NCBI GenBank assembly: GCA_917880885.1
Contig: OU862910.1
Coordinates: 10,428,710 to 10,492,709 of the forward strand
DNA length: 64,000 nucleotides
From: Limnephilus marmoratus
Lineage: Eukaryota > Arthropoda > Insecta > Trichoptera > Limnephilidae
Reading direction: 5' to 3'
Part shown: positions 10,029 to 17,964 of the stretch, piece after piece
How positions within the stretch are numbered: position 1 is the stretch's first letter
Layout of the letters: each line of letters starts with the position of its first letter
Made by a program: the position numbers and the translations under genes
Notes under the pieces: generated by a model
The model's database searches: none
The model's input: the letters and a program-made list of their open reading frames with translations, nothing else
What the model was told of the DNA's origin: nothing

Positions 10029-10345
10029 CGCAAGGGTCTCCATTGCTCCCAACCAGCTGATCTGGAGCCAGTAAAACCGTAGCATCCCCAATTGGGGTAT
10101 GTTGTGAGGCTGAAGGTAGTGGGGAGGGAAAGTAAATGAGGAAGAGGAAGGTGAGGAGTACCTGGCTATTCAGATATGGTCACCAAACACGGCAAAGCCA
10201 TTTCAAGCAACGTTTCAATTATGAATGGTGGCCTTACACCAGGGCGCAACTGAAAGGAACTTCTAGTCTGGAACGTGCCACAAATAATATACTAAATATT
10301 ATTGAATAAATTGTGAAATAACACAAATTAATCACATTTATTCAT
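10029..10345 (-). mobile_element. SINE, main part (headless)
   Basis: Read on the minus strand this matches the body of the SINE at 58111-58534: GAATTAATTTGTG-type linker, the CCTGGTGTAAG block, the CAAACGTTGCTTGAAATGG block, CCCCAATTGGGGATGC and CTGGCTCCAG. The tRNA-like head is missing. It continues into 2537-2553 after the hAT-bounded block is removed. Confidence 0.7.
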
Positions 10346-10479
10346 ACGTAGCAGATACTTTGTGATGTGACATTATAATTTAAAATAAACGAAAAACGAA
10401 ACACCCTTACGATTTTAGATTTTCACGGCCAAAAATTATTTTGTTATTAGTTTTTGGGGTATTATGCCGTGTTGCGCTA

Positions 10480-10535
10480 CCTCCTTCTTTAGCCAACGTT
10501 TCGGACAGCGTTGCATTGTCCATCATCAGGGCAGA
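10480..10535 (-). ncRNA. Hammerhead-ribozyme-like motif of the Penelope-like element
   Basis: On the minus strand CTGATGA (10529-10523) is followed by a potential stem (GGACA/TGTCC with a nine-base loop) and then GAAAC (10502-10498). CTGANGA plus a stem plus GAAA is the hammerhead core. Penelope-like elements are known to carry such ribozymes in their terminal repeats, and this one lies just past the GIY-YIG coding end. One base after CTGATGA is unpaired and stem III was not modelled. Confidence 0.5.
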
Positions 10536-10606
10536 TGTGTAATAGTTAGGGGTGATGTTAGTACTTATCTACTTAGGAGCGATACCGTGTCGCCAGCTCC
10601 ACTCCT

Positions 10607-10955
10607 CTACGAGCTAGCGCTACAATATACTTCAACATGTTTTTTGCGTTTAGCCTTGATGTAACCGTCAATTACCGGATACCAAGAACTATTGAGTTTA
10701 GCTCCGTCGTCTCTATTAATATTTACAGGATTTTTGTAAATTTCAATCGCCTCCGTAATCGTTCGTTTTCGGTCTTCCCAGGACTTCGGGAACAAATCCA
10801 AAGTAATGGCCGGTTTCAATTAAATGCTCGGCGATTGCCGATTTGTCAGGGTGGCCAAGTTTACATGCTCGAAAGTGTTCCGATATCTTTTTGGAGATCG
10901 TCCGCTCTGTCTGGCCCACATAGACCTTATCACATCCGGAACAGCTGAGTTTATA
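10607..10955 (-). pseudogene. GIY-YIG endonuclease domain of the Penelope-like element
   Basis: This segment holds most of the GIY-YIG nuclease. Frame 1 covers LYKLSCSGCDKVYVGQTERT to VPEVLGRPKTND. After a frame change the text is EAIEIYKNPVNINRDDG ... LNSSWYPVI, the usual end of the domain. The frameshift lies near 10745-10800. The N-terminal GVY of the motif is across the MITE at 10956-11339. It is therefore doubly broken. Confidence 0.7.
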
Positions 10956-11339
10956 CAACGTGTCCGGAAACTCGTAGTACAAGCAGAAAACTGGTGAATG
11001 TACATCACGTAGAGAACCCAAAAAACTAAATTTTTTCTATGTGAGCATTTCAATTTTAATATTATTTTTTTTCTATTTTTCCATTTTTTCGGCAACTAAA
11101 GGGTTAAAAAAAATTTTTGAGCCCGGTTTACCTTTCGATGCATTTTATAAGACATTACACAGCTGAAATCAACCCCCTAGTGAAATTTTTTTTCAAATTT
11201 AACCAAAAAAATTCCAACTTCGGACCCGATTTACTCGAAAACGAAAGCTCAAATCAAAAAAGTTATATCACCAATCGACTCCGAATGTGATGTAGATTTA
11301 CCAGTTTCCCGCTTGTACTACGAGTTTCCGGACACCGTG
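10956..11339. mobile_element. TA-flanked MITE (Tc1/mariner-like), 384 bp
   Basis: Terminal inverted repeats of about 50 bp share GTGTCCGGAAACTCGTAGTA. TATA flanks both ends (10952-10955 and 11340-11343); removing the element and one TATA restores an uninterrupted GVYKLSC reading on the minus strand. TA duplication and a GTGTCC-type end are typical of Tc1/mariner relatives. It encodes no transposase. Confidence 0.75.
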
Positions 11340-11577
11340 TATACTCCATCTGTTTCCAGAGGAAACTTGGTCTTTGCAGGCCTCAAAAAGTCTCGTATAT
11401 TTGTCGTGGTTCCGAAGACAGTCTTGATGCTTTCTTTTTTCAATAGCCTGGCAATTCTGTCTGTCACATTGTGAACGTAAGGCAGGAAAGCGCAGCCCTT
11501 TGACTCTTGTTCAATTCTGTCTTCATTTGGTGCAGATTTGGCTCTTATGATTTGCCTTGTCTGATCCTTGTCACACA

Positions 11578-11874
11578 ATGGTACGACGATTGGAGAATCT
11601 GAGGAAGCGAAGGAACCATTTATTGGGCAGTCTGGCTTTCCTTAAGAGATGTAAGGAGGAATCGATCGTACCAATTACACATCCGAATAAAAGACATATC
11701 GCATCCCGGAAAGCCGAGAGGGTATTTCAAAGAGCAGAAGCAGCGCTACTAACGGAAAGAATTCACAATGTGCGCAGCGAACTGGATGGAATATCTCGGG
11801 AACTTTTTGATTTACACATGCATCTGAGTGCAACTCTTGTGGAAAAAGATTGGAACAGAATTGATGTAACTTAA
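11578..11874 (+). pseudogene. Penelope-like element, N-terminal protein fragment
   Basis: The open frame MVRRLENLRKRRNHLLGSL ... FLKRC ... KAERVFQRAEAALLTERIH ... ELFDLHMHLSATL matches the N-terminal region usually found in Penelope proteins (a helix-rich segment ending in xLHxxLxxxL). It runs in the opposite direction from the C-terminal half, which ends right beside it. It closes with TAA at 11872-11874 instead of continuing into reverse transcriptase. Confidence 0.6.
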
Positions 11875-11879
11875 TGTTA

Positions 11880-12430
11880 ATAGAGTATTATGTATACTGC
11901 CCCAGAAGGAGCTACGGTTATAGCGAAACCCGGTCGGTGTAAAGTATATAAAATAAAAATGGTGTTTACAAAGTTATTGTTTTTAAACAAATTAATCAAC
12001 TAAAATAAGTAGCTATTTTTTTTTAATGGAGAAAATATATATTATCGGACAGCAAAATGACACTTACTTTTTGTACAATGTTTTAAATCTTTTCATCTTT
12101 TTAAATACATTTGAACTGCTCCAAAAGGATCACAAAACTTGCGTTCCTTTTTTTCATGAATTTCATGATTTTATTTAACCCCGCCCCCCCCCCCACCAAT
12201 CCCTGTCACACATCGTCACATTTGTGAGACCCCCTCACCCCCCAATAAATAATAGTTGGTAATATTTAAAGGCTTTTCGACAACATTTAACACTGTTACG
12301 GTTACATTTTGCCACAACGGAGGGGGCGTAATGGAATAGGGAAAATATTTTTGTGGCAGTCGCATGTGTCGCAGTAGTTTTGTGCATAATATGACGTCAC
12401 ACAGCTGATGACACCCCCCCCCCCACCCAT
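11880..12430. other. Penelope flank, then poly(C)-rich non-coding DNA
   Basis: Near 11901-11930 GCTA-CGGTTA-TAGC-GAAAC resembles the second half of a hammerhead core, but the CTGANGA half is decayed. The rest is AT-rich with C runs at about 12180-12195 and 12410-12425. No gene is seen. Confidence 0.35.
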
Positions 12431-12436
12431 ACCCCT

Positions 12437-13483
12437 CAGCCCCGGATCTTCGTTTTTTTTTAGGCGGGGCAAAAACTGAAAAATGCCGCCCCCGCCCACT
12501 TAGGTATCTATATTTATTTTAACCTTTCTGGGGGGGGAGGGGGGGGGGAGGGGGGGGGGGCATATTCGAATCAAAGAACTGGTTTTACTGTAACTAATTA
12601 AGAAATCACCCAGAACATGCAAATGGTTTTTCTTAAATTCTGGCTGCATATAGTCTGCAGCCAGAATTTTCAAACTGCACTTTGAACACGAGAATGGTTT
12701 CCATCAAAATGCTTCAGCAGATGAAATCACAACTGAAATTTATCTTGCTGGCTGCTTATTCGTTTTAAACGGCTACATTGCATTGTATTTAAATAAAAGC
12801 TGAAATAAAAAGGCTGTTTTACTTCTCAGTCATATGATGGCTGCCATCGCGTAATAAACAAATCATGACACGCATAACGACGTAAAAATTTTAAGTAAGT
12901 TTGAATAATGACGAATTGACGACGTAAGTGATTGCACGTATTAAATTGAGTTTAAAAAATAAATATAGTAACTTAAAAAGCATAAGATAGTTATATAAAA
13001 TACTTACCCAGAAAAGCGATCGATGAACTGTGATAGATTTATTGATGCGACACTAATGACATCAGTATTGTACCTTCGGTTGATCAACAAGTACTAAAGA
13101 GTAAAAATAAACAACACACTTTTGACACATTTTTAAAACAAAACACTGTCGTGGAGAGAGATCGACGAGGGAGTTTTCGAATATAGCTTCATCTCTTTCG
13201 CACGCACGGTAACCAGAGCAGACGCATGCTGCCGCGATCTGTGGTTCCTGCGGGCGAGCGGGTCGGGTGCGTATTTTGAACTATGCCTACGCGCCTCGCG
13301 AATAATAAATGTTCGTGCAGCACGTCTCACTCAGGGCTCTGGGTATCAGTCGAGTTAATATGGCCGTGAAATTTCTCTACTTGTACTATTATTTATTCCG
13401 TGGTCAAAGTTGAGTTTGGCCGCCCTCTGAACTTGCCGCCCGGGGCATGGGCCCCGGCTTGCCCCCCATTAGATCCGGGGCTG
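12437..13483. mobile_element. hAT-type element, 1,047 bp, non-autonomous
   Basis: The ends are CAGCCCCGGATC and GATCCGGGGCTG. An identical 8-bp duplication ATACCCCT lies on each side (12429-12436 and 13484-13491). CAG-start ends with 8-bp duplications are the hAT signature. G runs near 12530-12560 sit inside. No intact transposase frame is visible. Confidence 0.75.
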
Positions 13484-13757
13484 ATACCCCTTGTCAAAAT
13501 TCTCTACTCCCCTCCCTCCCTTAAAGTGCTACGGACCGCTGCAGTGCCGAAGCGGTGCGTTTGACGTATGGCGCAGGACGGTCATTTGTTTTCATACAAA
13601 GTGCATGGAGGGGCAACAGTGCGGCGTCGGTACCGAGAACTTCGACGACAAGACGGCAAGGTCGCAAGCTCCAAGTGTTCATTTCGCTGTTGAATAGTGC
13701 GGTGACAAGACGTGTGAGCTAATTTCATCGAATTTTCATGTTTATTGTTTGTTTAAA

Positions 13758-14045
13758 ATGGATGATATAAACGTGGAAGAATTTATAAGTGAAATTGAAA
13801 TACGTCTTGCTATATGGAACTCCAAAAGCGACAAACACAGTAATCGCACGGAAACTAAAATTGCCTGGGAAGGTATCTGTATCATTGAAAATTACATGTC
13901 AATGAAAACATCGGTGATGCTCTTATACGGCGGCGTCGTTTTTGTTTCTGTTTCTGTTGGATGTTTTTCAACAAGAGCACTAACAGTAATGTTTCTTCAT
14001 CAGAAATGGCTTAACTGTGGGTGGTTTGGTATATTTATGGCTTAA
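13758..14045 (+). pseudogene. MADF (Myb/SANT-like) domain remnant in a transposon
   Basis: Starting at the second ATG the frame reads MDDINVEEFISEIEIRLAIW, then NSKSDKHSNRTETKIAWEGI. A MADF domain has an acidic start, a hydrophobic helix, a short turn with (L/I)W and then a Lys/Arg-rich Trp helix, which fits. The rest (from about residue 55) is hydrophobic and looks frame-shifted. Harbinger-type transposons carry a MADF accessory protein, so this may be such a remnant. Confidence 0.5.
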
Positions 14046-15292
14046 CTGCTGTCAAATGAATTTAAAACATCAAACGACCCATGTCTAAACATCACTAGCA
14101 TACAAACGCACGGCAGTCAGATACGCTTTCAATTTATACGTTTGGTAACGGACTGCTACCGTACTGCAGCGGCACGGCAGCGGGTTATAACCAGCGGCAC
14201 GGGAAACGTGCGGCAGCGGTCCGACACGAAACGTCTAAATTGAAAGAGCCCTAAGGGGCTATATATAAATTACGTAGCACTTTAAGGGAGGGAGGGGAGT
14301 AGAGAATTTTGGCTAGGGGTAATATTGTAATTAGCCATTAGGCGGGTTAACTAAGTGAAAAGCCTCCACGGACTCTATCCTGAGCAGAGCAGATCCATAG
14401 CATGTTTAAGTTCATGTAGGCACATTTATACACAACAGTTATATACAATACTTGCTGACCCGGCCGCGTATTTCCAATCCCTAACGCGGTTGAGTCACTC
14501 TAGCGCATAAATATACAAACCACCCACCTCTAGCGACTGAGCCGCGTTAGGGATTGGAAGGCGTAAATCGCCTACAAACACTACCGCATTTCAGTCGCGC
14601 TAGTGACTGAACCGCGTTAGGGATTGTTATGCATAAATCACCTTACAAAAGCTATACCGATTCAGTCACCTACGCGCTTCGTTGCTCTATCAGTTTCTGT
14701 GAGGGCGACGACCGTAATTATAGAGAGGTTAGCAGAGAGGATGGACAGCGTTTTTTAGTTAGCATTTTTTTTACATTGAAAATTTATTTTAAGTTAAAAA
14801 AACGCGGGTTTTTTTTTAACTGAGGGTGACGACCGTAATTATAGAAGGGTAAGCAGAGAGGATGGACTGCGTTTTTTTTTTACTTAATTATTTTTTTTTT
14901 ACATAGAAAATTTATATATATATATATATATTTTTAAATATATAGGGTAAGCAGAGAGGATGGACCGCGTTCATTTTTTACTTATTTTTTTTTTTTACTT
15001 ATTTTTAAGTTAAAAAAAAAAAATAAGTAAAAAATTAACGCGGTCCATCCTCTCTGCTTACCCTTCTATAATTACGGTCGTCACCCTCAGTTAAAAAAAA
15101 CGCGTTTTTTTTAACTTAAAATAAATTTTCAATGTAAAAAAAATGCTAACTAAAAAAACGCTGTCCATCCTCTCTGCTAACCTCTCTATAATTACGGTCA
15201 TCGCCCTCACAGAAACTGATAGAGCAACGAAGCGCGTAGGTGACTGAATCGGTATAGCTTTTGTAAGATGATTTATGCATAACAATCCCTAA

Positions 15293-16580
15293 CGGCGGAA
15301 CCGTTCGTGCGGTGATCTTCTCGCGTATGTGACGCATGTTTGGGGGCGATGCCTGGAACGTTTCGGTGAGGCCCAAACGGTTGCACTGGACATCTCCAAG
15401 GCCTTTGACCGGGTTTGGCACCGAGGACTTGTCAACAAACTGCATTCTTACGGACTTCCCGCATCCTTGTGTACGTGGATTGCCGACTTCTTGAGGGAGA
15501 GGTCGATTCAGACGGTAGTCGATGGTTTCGCCTCTTCCTCACACTCGATAAATGCTGGCGTCCCGCAGGGATCGGTTCTGTCTCCGACTTTGTTTTTGTT
15601 GCACATCAACGACCTTTTGTCATGTGCACCAATTCACTGTTACGCGGATGACAGTACAGTTCATGATAGCTTTTTGTTTGACAAGCCCCCAAAGGGCTCA
15701 CAAACTCCAACAGCTCGTAGGACTTTGAAGCAAAGAATGGACGGTTACCTCGAGAGTGTTTTCTCTTGGGGTAAAAATAATCTCGTTGAATTTAATGTTT
15801 CAAAGACCCAATCTTGTCTGATTACGTCTAAAAGGGATCGAAATGAAAATCTAGTCGCTTTCAACGGAACCAATCTTCCGAACAGGCCCTCCATCGAAAT
15901 GCTTGGTGTAACCCTAAGTGACCAGCTCAGGTATGGGGGCTCCATCGAAGCCAGAGTAAAGTTAGCCTCACAGAAACTGGGCGTACTGTACAGGGCCCGC
16001 AGATACTTTAATAGTACACAACTGCTAACCCTGTACAAATCACAAGTGCGCCCCACGGTTGAATTTGGCAGCCACCTCTGGTCTGGAGCTCCAAAATACC
16101 TGAAAAATACCCTCGACTCTGTGCAGAAACGGGCGGTCCGCTTGATAGATTCTCCCATCTTAACAGACGGATTGCAATCTTTAGAGCACAGGCGTCGGGT
16201 GGGAATGCTATCCTTGTTCTACCGGTATTACAATGGAAGATGCTCCGAGGAACTAGCATCATTGATCCCATCGGCACCGGTGCATAGTCGGGAAACACGC
16301 CAAACGCGTGCCCAACATTTGTACACGGTTGACATTTGCCACATGAGAACAAGTCGTTTCTTCGACTCGTTCTTGTGTTCAACAGCTCGGCTGTGGAATG
16401 ATTTGCCGGCCTCTGTGTTTCCTCCTTCCTACAACATGGGTCTCTTCAAGACCAATGTTCATTCCTTCCTCTCCTCAAAAAGACCCTCCACACAGCATCC
16501 CAGATGACATAGGCCCTGAGGGAAATTATTTTCCTCAGGGCCTCCTGGGTGGAGTTAACGTAAAAAAAAAAAAAAAAAAA
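15293..16580 (+). mobile_element. 5'-truncated LINE copy in the arm of the palindrome
   Basis: Starting GGCGGAACCGTTCGTGCGG, it is collinear with 5725 to the poly(A) of the LINE at 3425-7016. It keeps the 3' hairpin (GGCCCTGAGG ... CCTCAGGGCC) and a poly(A) of about 18. It joins the palindrome sequence between TCCCTAACG and CGCGGTTCAG with only a CG shared. 5' truncation is typical of target-primed insertion. Confidence 0.8.
15329..16507 (+). CDS. LINE reverse transcriptase, C-terminal 392 residues
   Basis: The frame is open from the palm region to the natural stop: [38 protein letters not shown], then the C-terminal domain ending KRPSTQHPR. It differs from the long copy at scattered residues (for example CTWIAD versus CKWIAD). 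Endonuclease and fingers are missing by 5' truncation, so it is not autonomous. Confidence 0.75.
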   Translation: MTHVWGRCLERFGEAQTVALDISKAFDRVWHRGLVNKLHSYGLPASLCTWIADFLRERSIQTVVDGFASSSHSINAGVPQGSVLSPTLFLLHINDLLSCAPIHCYADDSTVHDSFLFDKPPKGSQTPTARRTLKQRMDGYLESVFSWGKNNLVEFNVSKTQSCLITSKRDRNENLVAFNGTNLPNRPSIEMLGVTLSDQLRYGGSIEARVKLASQKLGVLYRARRYFNSTQLLTLYKSQVRPTVEFGSHLWSGAPKYLKNTLDSVQKRAVRLIDSPILTDGLQSLEHRRRVGMLSLFYRYYNGRCSEELASLIPSAPVHSRETRQTRAQHLYTVDICHMRTSRFFDSFLCSTARLWNDLPASVFPPSYNMGLFKTNVHSFLSSKRPSTQHPR

Positions 16581-17160
16581 CGCGGTTCAGTCACTAGCGC
16601 GACTGAAATGCGGTAGTGTTTGTAAGGCGATTTACGCCTTCCAATCTCTAACGTGGCTCAGTCGTTAGAGTGACTCAACCGCGTTAGGGATTGGAAATAC
16701 GCGACCCGGCCATGTGTTGCTATGGCAAACGAAACACAATGCCATCTACTGGATGGTTACCCAATCCTTATAACCACCGCCATCTGTTAATTTGCATACA
16801 AATCAAATCCGCACCGCCCGCTTACCAGCCCGCTCGTCCACCACATACAGACATTCTCCTTTATATATTATATATTTCAACCAATTTACACAAAACCTTT
16901 CAACCAATTTACCCAAAATTATATACCTAAACCTTCCTCGAGAAACACTCTGTCTATTGGTGAAACCCACATGAAAATCCGTTCGTTAGTGTTTGAGTTT
17001 ATCGCGAATAGACAGACAGACGCGGCGGAGGACTTTAATTTACAATATGTAGAGATAATATAATAATGGATGAAAAAAATAGAGATACAATAGGTCGGTG
17101 ATTTACACAATTTCATTAGGTACACTTATAAATTTTAAAATATGTATATTTTTATGTAAA

Positions 17161-17345
17161 TACCGCATAAGAGCCTAAACTGATCCTGTTAACCGGAGCC
17201 AGTGAGATTATGGCATCCCCAATCGGGGTATATTGTGAGGCTGATGGTTCATGGAGAGGAAGGAGATGGGGAACAGGAAGTACCTGGCTGTTGGAAGGAT
17301 CTGGTCACCGAACACGACTAATACCATTTCAAGCAACGCGTTGCT
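17161..17345 (-). mobile_element. SINE fragment
   Basis: Read on the minus strand it carries the SINE 3' half: CAACGTTGC, GTTCGGTGACCAGATC, GGATGCCATAATCTCACTGG and the terminal TCTTATGCGGTA. The head with the tRNA-like part is absent. Confidence 0.6.
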
Positions 17346-17565
17346 AGCGCAACGTTTCAATTCTGGTTGGTAATTTTTCACCTGGGCTGTACTGAGAGTA
17401 TCTACCGCTATATACTCATTTTTTTCTGTATGAAATACATAAACAGCACAATTAAATTTCACACAAATTACATGCATATGCGGCGAACGTTTCATGTATG
17501 TTTGCACAAAAATTTGGTTCAAAGTTTGTGGTAATATTGAGACGGGGCTTTAAACCAAAACACGC

Positions 17566-17757
17566 TGCTCACCATCCGATTTACAGCACTGCTTGCAGGA
17601 CTGCGCGCAGAACTCCCAAACTGAATTATTATTATTCCGACGGCCCGGCAAAGAATAATAATTCGGCTGGCAGTTTTGCCTGTAAACGATCCGATTTGCA
17701 GAGACCCTGCAGGCAGTCCTGCAATCAGTACTTAAAAATCGGTTGGTGAGTAGCGGG
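17566..17757. mobile_element. Short inverted-repeat MITE
   Basis: The left end CTCACCATCCGATTT and right end AAATCGGTTGGTGAG are inverse copies, and the similarity extends about 55 bp inward through TTGCAGGACTGC blocks. It sits just upstream of the zinc-finger gene. No coding. Confidence 0.55.
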
Positions 17758-17964
17758 TTTTAGTCGTGAACGGGATACTTTATTATTTATATAATATATC
17801 TATGATCTCAGGGGATTGGTTTATTTATGGCACTCAGCAATCCGTATCTATCATCTATGCATTTTTTATATGTCAAAATTGTCAAATCATGTCAAATGTA
17901 GCGTCAGAAACAGAAATGTCAGATCGTGGGATGATTAGTTTTAGACGATAGTAAAGTCTCATGA

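Larger units (their letters stand above)
10442..11578 (-). mobile_element. Penelope-like element, C-terminal half with 3' region
   Basis: On the minus strand the piece 11578-11344 encodes VTDRIARLLKKESIKTVF and IRDFLRPAK, then DGVY. After a MITE the frame resumes with KLSCSGCDKVYVGQTERT, EHFRACKLGHPDKSAIAEH and NPVNINRDDG, in two frames. GVY and VYVG spaced like this are the GIY-YIG nuclease motif that marks canonical Penelope-like retroelements. The reverse transcriptase core is absent, so this is a truncated copy. Confidence 0.75.
12431..14335. mobile_element. Inverted-repeat element carrying a MADF coding remnant
   Basis: The inner terminal repeats are AAAATTCTCTACTCCCCTCC (left, from 13496) and its inverse near 14290-14320. 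Both arms continue outward through ACCCCT. The hAT element at 12437-13483 sits inside the left end. TA lies at both outer edges, which is too short to fix the superfamily. The cargo is a MADF-like frame. Confidence 0.55.
14466..16702. mobile_element. Giant palindromic (foldback) element with 9-bp target duplication
   Basis: The left arm (14466 to about 14985) is repeated in reverse at about 14996-15298 and 16581-16702. The right arm is split by a LINE. The outer ends are GCGTATTTCCAATCCC and its inverse. An identical GACCCGGCC flanks both sides (14457-14465 and 16703-16711). Long arms with a 9-bp duplication fit Mutator-like or foldback elements. Subterminal repeats of AACGCGGTTGAGTCAC type recur. 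It has no transposase. Confidence 0.7.
14451..17055 (-). mobile_element. Helitron on the minus strand, split by a palindromic element
   Basis: Without the insertion at 14466-16711 the element is about 359 bp. On the minus strand it starts TCTCTACATATTG just after an A. It ends with a hairpin, GGCCGGGTCAGCAAG, then T, so it sits between A and T as Helitrons do. The last bases are CAAG rather than CTAG, a one-base change from the other copies. No Rep/helicase is encoded. Confidence 0.65.

Noticed and set aside
14990..15020. Terminator-like hairpin of A and T runs
   Set aside because: It is the centre of the large palindromic element, not a bacterial terminator.
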